Source: Chromobotia macracanthus (lineage: Eukaryota > Chordata > Actinopteri > Cypriniformes > Botiidae). Taken from it: 64,000 nucleotides of DNA. The translations under genes were made by a program, and so were the position numbers. The notes below the pieces were generated by a model, which had not been told where the DNA came from, did no database searches, and saw only the letters and a list, made by a program, of their open reading frames with translations. Below, piece after piece: positions 27,040 through 38,689 of the stretch. The stretch's first letter is position 1. Each line of letters begins with the position of its first letter. The stretch covers positions 10,405,001-10,469,000 of the forward strand of contig JAZGTH010000013.1 of assembly GCA_036877525.1 (NCBI GenBank). The letters are read 5' to 3'.

Positions 27040-28015
27040 CCCTAACTCCCACTTTAGCTCATTTTCGCTCTACCTTATTCCACTTTTTCCCTGAACACCT
27101 CATTTTCCACTTTTCTTTGAATCCTGTGAAACCATTGTCCTTTTTCATGGTTCTTCCCATTGCCTTTGCCATCTTTCCTTAAATTTCTTTTTAATAATGC
27201 CTTTGACTTCTGCCCTGCTGATGCGAACTGTAAAATCAATGTGCTTACTTTTAGTGACTTCCTTAGCTACTTTATCTGCCATTTTATTTTTCTTTAACTC
27301 CAGTGTGTACTAAATACAAAATACCACTGTAAGCATCATCATGTGTATTCCATATAATTTTTCTTGCATCTCTGTCAAAATGTCTAATCTGCTTTTCTGA
27401 ATGACAGCACTGTAAACTGATTAATGATGAGCTTCAATCTGTGCATGATTGCTCTTAGTGGGTTTGTATCCTCTATCCTTTGTAATGCTAGTAGTATTGC
27501 AAGCATTTCCCTATGTATACTGACACTTGTTCAGTTATCCTTTCCCTACTCTGATATGAAATTCTGGAACAATAAATGCTTTTTCTATTTTACCAACTGA
27601 ATTGCTTGATGCATCTGATCTGAATATGACAATAGTAATTATTAGTGTATTATTGTATGATACATGAGTTAAAAACAGCCTCCCTATCCTTTTTCGCTTT
27701 TCTAATATTGTAAGATCTACTGTGGCATCAGGAAGTATTCATGGATGAATTTTTGGCAATGTTACTGTTGGATCTATTGATCTGTTTATATATATTATAT
27801 TATATACTTGATCTATTTCAAAATCTGTGAATGCTTGTTCAATCACCATCTTTTTTCCATTTACTACGCCGGTTTTAGAGTAATCTTCGTTGTCTGAGTG
27901 ATCCTGACTATGACTGTAAATGGAATAGTTCGGTGATAGCTGTGTTCTCATTGCTAGTGGCATTTCTCCCATTTCAACCTGAAATGCATTTTTTGGAGTT
28001 GTTTTAAATGTCCCT
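27040..28015 (-). mobile_element. Fragment of an I-type LINE with RNase H domain
   Basis: Minus-strand frames read KNAFQVEMGEMPLAMRTQLS (near 27940-27990), then KIEKAFIVPEFHIRVGKG (near 27540-27600), RLDILTEMQEKLYGIHMM (27335-27390), MADKVAKEV (near 27265-27290) and ISRAEVKGIIKKKFKERWQ (27165-27225). This order matches the RNase H domain and C-terminus of I-clade non-LTR elements in fish. Stops and frameshifts are frequent. Both ends are undefined. Confidence 0.6.
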
Positions 28016-29182
28016 CATCTCAATACCTGATATTTTATCAGGTTGATTTTGATTTTATAAATTCACTTTTATTGTACTATTATTACTTTATTATTACTCT
28101 ATTATTACTAGAATTACTTTCCTTGTGTAGTCCAGTCTCTGGTCTTTGTTGTTTCAAGTGTTACCCCACCCTAATTGTCCCCAGGTATGTCTTGTTTTCT
28201 TTTTGTTTACTTTTGTTCATGTCAGTATGCTATTCTTGCTATGTTCCTTGTTATATGTGTTTGGATTATTTCTAATCCTAGTTCTGGGCAGAGCAAGGCT
28301 TTGTATAACACCGAAACAGTTTCAGGCTTTGAAACAATCTGACACCTGTCTCCACAGTGACACCCAGTGGTTATTTGCACTTATGATAATCTAAAACAGC
28401 CCTGAAGATTCAGACAAGCGTTGACGAATTATACCTTACGTTTTATTGTCAAACAAGAAAGTGTGTGGGGAAGCCGATAGTGTTCTTGACTGACTTGCTG
28501 CCATCTTGGGTTCGAACCACGAGTGAATTGTCGCCGTCTACATCATAAGAGCTATTTAAAAATGTGTTTTTTGTTGTTTTTTAATGTGCTGAGTTTTTAA
28601 CATTTGTCTGACAACTACAGCTTGGTTTTGTAACCTGTAGGCTTGTCTTTGTAAGTAACTATAGGCCATTTTGGTCATGAAATTTTTTTAATAAAATAAA
28701 GATTAATAAAATAAATCAATCCACAATGACTCACTCACCTTTGTGAAATTTCACGATTTCTATTCAAAAATATAAATTGATGTGAAAGTTTAATGAGTCT
28801 TTATCGCACCTGCTCCGAGCAGAGCTCAAACCAACGATCAGTCCAGCACGGAAGTTGGGTGTTTTAACAGGGCAGCTAAAGGCCATGATGACCTCTAAGC
28901 ATCTGTCGCTAGAGCACCTCTTGAGATTACAGAAAAACTTTTTTTACATGTAATTTTTCCAGCCTATTAAAACCCATTAACTGAAGATGTGTCAACTTCA
29001 CTATTAAACTTGTTGGAGGTTTAAACAGACGCATGATTGTTTGGTTTGTTCCCAGCCCTATCGGTCAAACACAGAGTTGGCAGGTATGCCACCTGTCAAA
29101 ATACTTGTGAAACGCACTTTGTTAAGGTATAGTCACATGACATGAATGTTTTGAATCAAACTTTGGAGCAGTGTTTCAAAAC
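28016..29182. other. Unassigned interspersed sequence
   Basis: No gene or full element is recognised. A tRNA-like B-box, GGTTCGAACC, occurs near 28510 and may mark a SINE, but no matching A-box or tail was found. Confidence 0.4.
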
Positions 29183-29570
29183 TGTCAGGGTCCTGGCTTT
29201 CTTGTCTTGGGTTTTTTCTAAATTCTCTTGCTAGGATCATGACAGCCCTTTGTTTTGTGTCAGTGCATGATGTTTGGATCTTGACTATTCTAGTCTTGGT
29301 TCTTGTATTTTATTTATATTTATTGAGTCAGGATCTAGACTCATGCTCTGTGTCTTTTGTGATCTGTGGAAGCACATGGCCATTGTTTGTTTACTTTGTG
29401 CCATGTGCTCTCCAGTCTTGAGTCTTGTTTCTTTGTTAATTATCCCATTATTATTTCATTCCCCTCACCTGCCGGCCCTCATTACCAGTCTTAATTGCTT
29501 CCCTCTTTAATGCCCTTGTTTGATGTTGTTGATTCCTGCTTGTAGAATTAAGTCAAGTTAAGTATACTGC
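29183..29570 (+). repeat. Divergent, truncated LTR related to the solo LTRs at 37961 and 41713
   Basis: Begins TGTCAGGGTCCTGG like the 37961 copy and shares GTGTCAG, CTTGGTTCTTG and GGAAGCACATGGCC in the same order. It then diverges and runs into an AT microsatellite. The usual CCTGACA terminus and target duplication are not found. Confidence 0.6.
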
Positions 29571-29590
29571 ATCATGTCTTGTTTGAGCTC

Positions 29591-29593
29591 AGC

Positions 29594-29631
<38 letters not shown>
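29591..29631. repeat. AT microsatellite
   Basis: Alternating AT, about 20 units, read directly, at the junction between the LTR fragment and the Polinton fragment. Confidence 0.9.
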
Positions 29632-29635
<4 letters not shown>

Positions 29636-29638
29636 AAG

Positions 29639-29739
29639 AGTTTAATTCCCTCTTTTTGTTATTAATGTATGATTCTTTGTCACCATCTGTGACATGATCA
29701 GGGAAACCACTGGCCTCTTGTTTGTGTTGCAGAAGCATT
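29639..29739 (-). pseudogene. Polinton-type DNA polymerase B, downstream fragment
   Basis: About 32 minus-strand codons are open, including HKQEASGFPDHVTD, followed by a lysine-rich stretch. This motif block follows the palm region in protein-primed family B polymerases of Polinton/Maverick elements. It continues the reading that stops at the edge of the LINE near 33176, so the LINE splits one polymerase gene in two. Confidence 0.7.
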
Positions 29740-30192
29740 TTTAGATTAGATTAGATTAGATTCAACTTTTGTCATTACACATGTACAAGTACAATGCAAC
29801 GAAATGCAGTTTAGGTCTAACCAGAAGTGCAATAAGCAGTAAATATAGTATGCAGGATATAAGTTAAATAATTTAAATGTAGATAAAGCATTTCTATGGT
29901 AATAACTATAGATGGATACGTACTATGAACATAATATACATATGGTTATACTATAGGCAGAAATTAAAAAATGGGATATTTACAGATCGGATATTTACAA
30001 TGTAATACAATGTGCAATGATGTGCAGTGTATATTAAATACTGAATAGAATATTAAATAGTGCAGTTGAAATTATGAGCAGAAGTTAACCCGAGGTAACA
30101 GTGCAGTGGATGGAGTAGTGAATTGCAGTATAATATATACTGCAATTATACAATGATTGAAAGTGTAGACAGTCAGGTAGTGCAAATGAGCA

Positions 30193-31560
30193 TTAGAATA
30201 GTCCCTTAGTGCATTGAATGATCATGTAGTGCAAATACAAGTTTAATAGTGCAAATACAAATGTAATGGTTATGGTTTGATTAAAGAGGTATGAGGAGGA
30301 TGAGGGGAGTGAAGGTGTAAAGGAGATACAGTAGGAACAGCGAAGGGCAGAGTTCAGTAAGGAGACAGCTCTGGGAAAAAAGCTGTTCCTCAGTCTGCTG
30401 ATTCTAGTCCGGAGGCTCCTGAAGCGCCTGCCGGAAGGCAGGACAGAAAACAGTCTATGGGCGGGGTGAGAGGAGTCCTTAAGAATACTGCATGCTCGAC
30501 GTAGGCAGTTCTTCCTCTGTATGTCTTTGATGGCTGGGAGTGGAGGCCTTGTGATGCGTTGGGCAGTTTTAACCACCCGCTGCAGTGCCTTTTGCTCCAC
30601 AACAGTGCAGCTTCCATACCAGACTGTGACACAGTTGGTTAGTATGATCTCTATTGTGCAGCGGTAAACGTTCACAAGGATGGCTGAGGACATCTGATTT
30701 TTCTTCAGTGTCCTCAAGAAGAAGAGCCGTTGGTGGGCCTTCTTGACCAGGCTGGAGGTGTTGGTGGTCCAGGACAGGTCTTCTGAGATGTGGGTCCCCA
30801 GGAACTTGAAGCAGGAGACACGCTCAACAGCCCCCCCGTTAATGTGGATGGGATCATGTGTGCCTCCTCTCTCCTTCCTGAAGTCTACAATCAGCTCCTT
30901 AGTTTTGGTGGTGTTAATGAGCAGGTTATTTTCTGCTGGACCTCCTCCCTGTAGGCAGTCTCATCGTTGTTGCTGATGAGACCGATCACCGTGGTATCGT
31001 CTGCGAACTTGATGATGGTGTTTGATCCATTCAAGGCTCTGCAGTCGTGGGTGAAGAGAGAGTAGAGGAAAGGGCTCAGCACACAGCCTTGTGGTACGCC
31101 AGTGTTGAGCGTGATGGTGGTAGAGCAGGTGAGGCCTGACCTAACATGCTGAGGTCTGTTGGTCAGAAAGTCCATAATCCAGTTGCAGAGTGAGGTGTTA
31201 ATGCCCAGATCTCCAAGTTTAGTGATTAGCTTGGAGCATCAGCATCCGTGCATAAGTGTTCTTATTGTCCAAGTGTGAGTACAGAGTGCAACGCTATGGA
31301 GACTGCATCCTCTGTGCTCCTATTGCTCTGGTATGCAAACTGGAGTGGGTCCAATGTAGATGGAAGACAGTTTTTCAAGTGTTCCAGGACCAGCCGTTCA
31401 AAGCACTTCATGTGCTTTGTAGCACTTGGGTGTGAGTGCTACAGGGTGGTAGTCATTCAGACATGTTGGTTTTTTAGTGTTTTGGCACTGGCACAATGGA
31501 GGTGGTTTTAAAGCAAGTTGGCACAGCTGCTTGAGCGAGGGACATGTTAACAAAGATGTC
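30193..31560 (-). pseudogene. LINE reverse transcriptase and C-terminal domain fragments
   Basis: [20 protein letters not shown] (RT motif B region, near 31060-31110) and [13 protein letters not shown], a FADD variant of the catalytic YADD box (near 30980-31020), lie on the minus strand. The C-terminal 174-codon segment at 30193-30717 contains ALQRVVKTAQRIT and HPAHRLFSVLPSGRRFRSL, typical of fish LINEs. Frames are broken between the blocks. Confidence 0.85.
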
Positions 31561-32155
31561 TGTAAAAACCCCGGCGAGCTGCTCCGCACATGCCCTAAGT
31601 ACGCGTCCGGGGATGCCGTCTGGTCCAGCAGCCTTTGCGTGCGTTGATCCGGTTCAGTGCGGTAAACACATTTGTGGAGGTCAGTGTGATGGACTGGTGA
31701 TTATTTGTAGGTGTAAGCTTGGTGACAGTTCCTCTATTGTCTCTCTCAAAGTGAGCATAAAGTCATTGAGCTTGTTCAGGAAAGAGGCATTTTTGTCTGT
31801 CGGGGTGGAATGGCTGGGTTTGTAGTCACTGATGGCCTGGATGCCCTACCCTACCAAGGGTCAGAGTTGGAAAAGTGATCCTCTATCTTTAGCTTGTAGC
31901 AGTGCTTGGCCTTTTTGATGCCCCTCTTCAGATCTGCCCTGGATGTGCTGTAGGCCTGTGCATCACCTGATCTGAAGACTGTGTTGCGTGCCTTCAGCAG
32001 GAGGCGTTCATCCATGGCTTCTGATTTGGGTATGTGGTGATCTGCTTCTGAGTTGTAACACTGTCTATGGTGGTGTTAATGTAATCCAGAACAGAGGAGG
32101 TATCGCTGTTCATGTCCGCGTGAAAGCCACATGTGGCATGAGAAGCAAACATACT

Positions 32156-32644
32156 CTAGTCAGTATTTTGAAACCTGTCCTGGAGTGTGAGGTCTGCCCC
32201 CGCTGGCCACACTTTGATGGTCTTCACTGATGGCTTCACATGGTTGATGAGGGGTGAATATTTGGGGATGAGGAACAAAGAAAGGTGATCTGATTGTCCC
32301 AGGTGGGGGAGGGGGGTCACAGTGTATGCTTCAGCCATGTTTGTATAGACATGGTCAAAAGTTTTGTTGCCTCTGGTGTGACAGGAAACGTTCTGATGAA
32401 ATTTAGGGAATATTGTCTTTAAGTTAGAGTGATTAAAATCCCCCGCAACAATAAATGCAGCTTCTGGGTGAGCAGTCTGTTGTTTACTGATGACCGCATG
32501 AAGTTCGTTCATTGCAAGCTTGGCATCAGCATTGGGAGGAATGTAGGTTAGCTGAGCAGTGTTTGACAACACTAACAGAGTTCGTGCACCAAGCATTGTG
32601 AACATAAATGCACAATCCTCCGCCTCTGGTCTTACCGGTGTCAT
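32156..32644 (-). pseudogene. LINE apurinic-type endonuclease fragment
   Basis: A 162-codon open stretch contains FIVAGDFNHSNLK, the GDFN active-site motif of APE-type endonucleases, and LGQSDHLSLFL, the SDH catalytic box. Both are at the usual spacing of about 65-70 residues. These endonucleases nick the target to prime LINE reverse transcription. The frame is severed from the downstream RT. Confidence 0.85.
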
Positions 32645-33175
32645 CAGTCGATCTATCTGCTCAGAATGTTTGGTGTCCAGCTATGTCAATAGCAATATCC
32701 GGTATGCCGCTGCTTAGCCATGTTTCGGTGAAGATCATGACATTGCAGTTCAAAAGCCTTTTGCTGTGGCTAATGCGGAGTCAAATCTCATCCATTTTGT
32801 TCACCATAGACCTTATATTGGCAAGAAAAATGCTGGGAAGAGAGAGCCGGTGTGGTGTTAGCTTTAGCTTAGCTCTCAGTCCTCCGCGCTTCCCCCTCCT
32901 TTGTTTACGGTCTCAATGCCGCCTTCGAGCACTTCCACCTGGCCGGGTAGGGTGCGCAGCCTCGGTTGTTTTGGCGATCTCAGGGGCGAGACGAAGATTG
33001 CTGATAAAACTGTCGGAAATGCGCAAACTTATATCCAAAAGCTCCTGTCGGGTGTATGATGTTAATGCCCAACTGTTCTGCACGAACAGACCCAATATGA
33101 GCAGGAGAAATACCGCAAAACTGCAGAAACTGGAGAGAAGCTGAGCCTCGCGTTGTGCACGCGCCGCCATCTTGG

Positions 33176-33985
33176 TTTTTACATAGCTGCTAAACAAGGT
33201 ATCTGATCACTGAGGAAAATGCCACTCTTCATCTACTTTTGTCACAATATAACCATTCTCTAAAGCCTTTAACACTTCAATACTGACCCAGCAGATAGAT
33301 TTTTCCCATCTGTATATCTACAAGGGAATCTGGTGTTTGGCATGTGTGACAGAGTGAAAACATCAGCTTCCCACTGGTCCTATAGGGTAAAACAGGATGA
33401 AGTAGGCCTTTTGGGGGCATTACAGTGGTCTTCTGTAATAATTTTCAAGAGGTTTAAAGTTTTTGAAAATGATTTGGGGATGTCCAATAGGATAACTTTT
33501 AGCTTGACAGTAGGGGGACAAGCTTGTAAAGTCAACATATCTTATTTTCTCACCATCATCCACTTCATGGTATAATTTATATGTGCTGGTATGGCCACCA
33601 AATAGAGCGTTGCAAGGTTTTAGTCTTTCAGGATGTAAGTGGCCATAAATACCGTTATAAGTGCATCTATCTGTTTAGCCCTGTTCCAATCACATTTCCA
33701 CATCACCTCCACCTGCAATCCATACGCATACTCTAAAATTTCAACCTTATCATCAAACTTTCTTCTGAGTGTACCATATGGCAGTTTTGATAATGGATGT
33801 AAATGGTTAGTGGTAAAACAACATTCATGCCTGGGAAACATGCAGCCAAGAAACTCCCAGGATACATCAAGACAATATTTTCCAAAAGCCGTTTTGCCAT
33901 GGTTTATTGGGTCCAGATGTCTATGCCTCTGGTTCCTTTTGCATATTCAAGCCATTAAATACATCAGTAAATAATCCAGTCAATA
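33176..33985 (-). pseudogene. Polinton/Maverick-type DNA polymerase B fragment
   Basis: Minus-strand reading gives WEFLGCMFPRHECC (near 33850), YGLQVEVMWKCDWNRAKQ (near 33680-33735), then in another frame ALFGGHTSTYKLYHEVDDGE and IRYVDFTSLSPYCQ (33500-33610). The last is motif A of family B polymerases (usual form DxxSLYP), here with Tyr changed to Ser. WVSIEVLKALENGYIV and VDEEWHFPQ follow near 33200-33290. These blocks in this order are typical of protein-primed polymerases of Polintons. A frameshift near 33622 and several stops show it is dead. No other Polinton gene was recognised. Confidence 0.8.
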
Positions 33986-34786
33986 CGCCATTCGATAAGC
34001 CTGTTCTGACTAATATACACTGTTAGGGGATTTAGCCATAGAACAGTTATGATGAATAACGTTAATGAATATGTTAAATGAATATCCATCCTGTAACCGC
34101 ACACACACACATTTTGATTTCGATTACAAGCTGGTTGGGGACGTTATTTTTATTAGTTCGATTAGGAACAAAGGATTATTTTGCTTTTTGAGGGAGTTAT
34201 CTAATTGCAAATTTTTTCCTGCCCGTTTTCCAAGTGCAGACTGACATTTTGTTCATAAACTTACTGGGATATTTCTGCACGGATCTGTTTGTGTGTGTCT
34301 GTGTATGTGTGTGCTGAACTTGACTGTACAAGCGTACAGCAAAGATTTTTCATTTCAAAGACTATTCATGGTTCATTTTTTGTGCATTGGAACTGTGTTT
34401 TGAACACTTTGAGGAAATGATATACCTGTTGGAACACAGTTTTCTTTTTCTTCACAGTGAACTGAATTTACTTACGTTGGACTAAAGAGTAATTTATGAC
34501 TAAACATGTTTGCATGGTCAAGTGACATATTAAAAATAAAAATATTTGTCACAAAAAAGTGACAAATAAAAAATAAAATAGAACAAAAACACATTTTATT
34601 CAATTTAAAGTCACATAATCTCTTACTTTGGGTCTACTGAGGAAAAAACACGAAGCTCACATAAAGAGACAGTAAAAAGGCCAAATTACATTAAAAATGA
34701 CATTAAAAACCGACATTACCAACTCATTACTGACATTACCATATAACAGGATATATTCTAAATCTAACCCAGAAATTTTTTTATAA
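33986..34786. other. Unassigned sequence between Polinton and Gypsy remnants
   Basis: No coding or repeat signature that I recognise. Confidence 0.4.
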
Positions 34787-36780
34787 TTGCTATATTGTTT
34801 ATGTGAATGCACATTTACTGTGATGGCCTCTTACCCAGACCGTAACACTGACTTGACCTATTTACCAGATTCTGCCCTCAGACAGAGACAAAGGTTACCA
34901 CAGCAAGTGAGCCTGGAGACTCAAGTGGAACTCTTACAAGCTAAAGTGTCTGTGTTGCAACAATGCCTCAACAATTCAAAGCAGAATCCTTGCATCTGTA
35001 CTGTACCAGTCAAGGTTTGAACCACCTGTGTTTGCGGATGATGGACATGTTAGCCCTGAGGATTGGCCACAACTGGTCAATGTTTACAGAACCTCCCTTG
35101 ATTTAACCAATGGTCAAATTCTTCTTGAGCTGCCATGTTTTTTGGCAAAAGAACCAAAGAAATGGTTGACACAAATGTCACTACATGGGCCCAGTTCTGT
35201 GATTTCTTCACGAAAGTCTTTCTTCCTTTCGACAGCCAGGAACAAATATTGAGAGGCATCTTGGACCGTATACAAAGTCCTAAAGAGCCCCTTCCTACCT
35301 TTGTTGTACACATGTTAAGTGAATTCAGGAAACTGAAAAGTCCTCCGCCAGAGCAAGAACAAATTGACATTTTATATTTATAAACAATGCTCTTATAAAG
35401 TTTAGAGTTGCTATAAAAATTTTGAACGACGGCATCATTGAACCTGCAACAGGCCCTTGGGCTCTTGTTGTGATTGTTCAAAAACCTTGTGGTGACCCAC
35501 AAGACTGCTTTTGTTTCACATTGTGGGCTATTTCAGTTCTGTGTGCTTGTGTCTTGTGTGACACAAGCACAAGTGTCTTGGCTGGTCTTTTTTATGGGTG
35601 CTATGTAATCTACTTGAACGACATTGTTGTGGCTTTCCCTAACTTTCAAGCAACATCTCGATGACCTCAGGGAAGTCCTTTCACAGCTCAAGTCTGCTCG
35701 GTTGACCATTAAACTGGTCAAATGCCAGTTCTGTCGAAGGGAGCTCATCTTCTTGGGGTACCGTGTCTGTCCAAGTGGTGTCCTGTCGGACCAGGACAAA
35801 GTGAAGGCTGTTATGGATTTTAAGGCCCCCTGTCAATGTGAAGCAAGTGAGGCAGTTTTTGGGCTATTACCGTCGGTTTATACAGGACTAAGCCCACCAC
35901 GCTGAACCACTGTTCGCACTCACTAAAAATTATGCTCCTTTTGTGTGGGACAGTGCCTGTTTATGATGCCATGGACCTTCTGAAACAAAAATTAACTTTG
36001 GCACCTGTGCTAAGTTTCCCTGACTTTACTCAGCCTTTCTTTATTCATGCTGATGCCTGTGATGCGGGACTGTGAGCTGCGCTGATGCAGAAAGATCTGC
36101 ATGGCAGAAAGGTTGCTGTGGGGTACGCTAGTCAAGCCCTGCATTGAGGGTCTCCATGTCACAATCTTCACTGACCACAGTGGGCTCAAGTGGTTAATGT
36201 CCCGTCCCAACCCCACGGGCCTCCTTGCTTGCTGGTTTCTCTGCCTTCAGAACTTCGATTTTGATTTTGACAAGCCTGGATCTTGAAACAAAGTGCCTGA
36301 TGGGCTGTTGAGGAATCCTCTACAAGATGATGTGCCACCAATGGACCTCCTTCCTGACTATGCTGTGATTAGTGGCCTCGATCTCTGTACACTATCTTCA
36401 GTGGATTAACTCCCATAACTCTTATGGATTAATCTCATGTCAGACAATTACAACTTGATGATCCAATCACAGGTGATCTCTGTAAAATGGAGGCGGGAAT
36501 TCCAACGGGATAGCAAAGAGGACGATTGCTCTCAATATTCCGTGATGGCCTGTTGTACTTTAACAATCCCAAACCTGTTTGTAGCATCCACTCTTTGAAA
36601 TGTTTAAAGCTGTATGCTCCAACGTCTCTCAGAGGTAACTTTCTGAGGTATTACCCGATCACCCAACTGCAGGACAGCTTGGGATAACCAAAACCTTGGC
36701 CCGACTGAAATTTGTGTTTTTCTTGCCTAAAATGACAAAAGACAAGCTCTGTTTTTTATGCCATTGGTGATCTTGTCAGA
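34787..36780 (+). mobile_element. Degenerate Gypsy-type LTR retrotransposon internal region
   Basis: In order on the plus strand: gag coiled segment (SLETQVELLQAKVSVLQQCL, near 34905), gag core (PEDWPQLVNVYRTSLDL near 35055 and FLPFDSQEQILRGILDRIQS near 35222), an RT piece with YLNDIVV in place of the usual YxDD region (near 35605), then KCQFCRRELIFLGYRV (near 35720). RNase H pieces with FIHADACDAG (near 36043) and VTIFTDHSGLKWLMSRPNP (near 36157) follow, then an integrase N-terminal remnant ending ITKTLARLK (near 36685). Large parts of pol are deleted. No paired LTRs were found around it. Confidence 0.82.
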
Positions 36781-37960
36781 GTGAAAACCCATCCTAAATC
36801 AGATGCTTTGGCCAATTTTACAGCAAAATAACAGCAAAACTAACGAGTATCATACTAACAGATTGGATCTAGAGTAGTAATGTGTTTGATGGTTTGAATT
36901 CCTTGTGTGTTTAAATGTAACTAGTAAGCTGTTCTTTCCTTGCATAGCGATGGGAATCTAGGAAGCATGGTTCTGATTCTATGTTTTCATGTGTTATGTT
37001 AGGAAAAAAAATGTTTACACATGATTTGGTTACATAATATTTTTTTTCTATGTGATGTGTGTTGAAGTGCACACTGTGTAAATGTGTAGCTTGTAGGGAC
37101 ATGTATGCCAGTTATTGCCTTCTGTATGTGAAACATGTAATAAGTTGATGGATTTCCAAGTTTCCATGTATGGAGCTGAATTTAAATGTTGTCCTTATGT
37201 TGTGTACGGCTGGGGAATCTTTAAATGTATTTGCATGCATCACATTATTGTGCGGTGTGCCCTTTAAGAGATTGATCACTTCACTTATAACTTGCGCTAT
37301 GTGGTGATGACGTGGAAGGACTATGTGATTGTATAATGAGAACCACCATGGATGATAAGTTTGCTCTGCTTTCTTGTTATTATTTTTGTCTTTACTTTAA
37401 TTTGTAAAATAAGAGCATGTTGCCGTGTACCAGCCATTAAATGTGTGGGACACCAAGTCTTCGTTTTTCCATCATTTTCATTTCATTGATTTAACAAGAT
37501 TTCACACTTTTGCATTTCTGATGCTATAGATTTTAGATGTGTGCATTTCTAAGGATTTGGAAAATGTACTAAACATATAATAAAACAAATTATTTGAAAG
37601 TTTAAACTGGACAAAACAAATTCATCTTGTTTCTCCCTATGACAATATTGTGAGCAAGGTTTTGTATCCTTCGATACCCACCACTCTCAGATACCCTTAA
37701 TTTCAAACTTTCATTAACCTTCACATCTTTACTTTGCAGTGTGTTTTCAAGCTCGTCTGTAAAGACATCCAAACTGTAGTAATTGTTAGGTGACAAAAGT
37801 GTGTTAACATCAGATGTCAGACTAGGTCCTCTTAATGTTATGTTACTTAACCATTATCACCAGCCAATAATCTGAAAATTTCTGACAAAACAGTGCAAAA
37901 ATATAGTTTATGCTGCTAAATCTGTGGATGATATAATCCTCAGATTTTTAATCCTGTGTA
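36781..37960. other. Unassigned sequence
   Basis: No gene or element boundaries recognised. It may include leftover 3' sequence of the Gypsy element, but no matching upstream repeat was seen. Confidence 0.4.
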
Positions 37961-38633
37961 TGTCAGGGTCCTGGCTTCCTGTCCTGAATCTTTCTCGATT
38001 ATATCGCCAGGATCCTGACATGCCCTGTGTTTTGTGTCAGAGCATGTTGTTTAGATCCTGACTCCTTCTTGTCTTGGTTCTTGTTTCTTGGAGTCGGGAT
38101 CTGAACACGCGCTCTGGGTCTTTATCTTGTGTGGAAGCACATGGCCTCTGTTTTGTTTACATTAGCTATGTGCTCTCCAGTCACGTGTCTTGTTTGTGCT
38201 GTTTTTGCGCACCTGTTCCTCGTTGTCCGTGTGCCTATTTAATGCCCTCGTGTTCTCTGTCTCTTGTCGGTTCGTTCTCGTATCCTGTGCTCTCATTCCC
38301 AGAGTCTTGTCTGGTTTCCCGCATCTCATTTCTTGTATCTTGTATCTCGTCCCTCGAGTCCTGTATCCCATAGACTTGTTTTCTGGTCACAGTGAGTCAT
38401 GTTACATTCTTGTCTCGTAGTGTTTTTGTCCCGAGTCTCGCCCTGTCTGTTTTTTTCGGTTTTTAGTTTCATTTTGAGTTCCATTTTTTTGGAGCTCTTT
38501 TGTTCAAGTTTTATTGCTGTTTTTGTTCACGTTTTTCCTCCTCGTGGGTTGTTGTTTTGTTTTACAAATAAAGAGAGATTTTTCAGTTTAACGCTGTCTA
38601 CATCTGGGTTCGTTTTTTCCGTGACACCTGACA
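37961..38633 (+). mobile_element. Solo LTR with 5-bp target duplication
   Basis: This 673-bp unit starts TGTCAGGGTCC and ends CACCTGACA, the TG...CA ends of retroviral-type LTRs. GTGTA flanks it directly on both sides (37956-37960 and 38634-38638). AATAAA lies at 38567-38572, close to the 3' end. It has no internal region. Its homologue at 41713-42343 is in the opposite orientation. Confidence 0.85.
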
Positions 38634-38689
38634 GTGTATTTCTTGTTGAACCTAGCCCTTGGAACCACTGTAAACTTATCAACTTTACC

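Larger units (their letters stand above)
29740..33175 (-). mobile_element. Nearly full-length non-LTR retrotransposon (LINE) inserted in a Polinton fragment
   Basis: Read on the minus strand, the 5' end lies near 33175. An endonuclease region, reverse transcriptase and C-terminal domain follow, and a pentamer tail of TTAGA units lies at 29741-29761 (plus-strand reading). The length of about 3.4 kb and the short tandem tail suit L2/CR1-like or Jockey-like LINEs. Many frameshifts are present. The element lies within the Polinton polymerase reading described on both sides. Confidence 0.85.

Noticed and set aside
28500..28520. tRNA-like B-box (GGTTCGAACC)
   Set aside because: No A-box at the proper distance and no cloverleaf could be drawn by hand, so no tRNA gene is called.
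28016..34786. Possible intact Polinton with capsid and integrase genes
   Set aside because: Only polymerase B fragments were found; no other Polinton gene or terminal inverted repeat was seen.
38074..38420. Overlapping Ser/Leu/Cys-rich frames
   Set aside because: They lie inside a solo LTR with mapped ends and target duplication; the peptides reflect its repeated CTTGTATCTCG-like units.
29183..38633. Pairing the LTRs at 29183 and 37961 around the Gypsy body as one element
   Set aside because: The 37961 copy has its own 5-bp target duplication, the 29183 copy is much more diverged, and unrelated elements lie between them.
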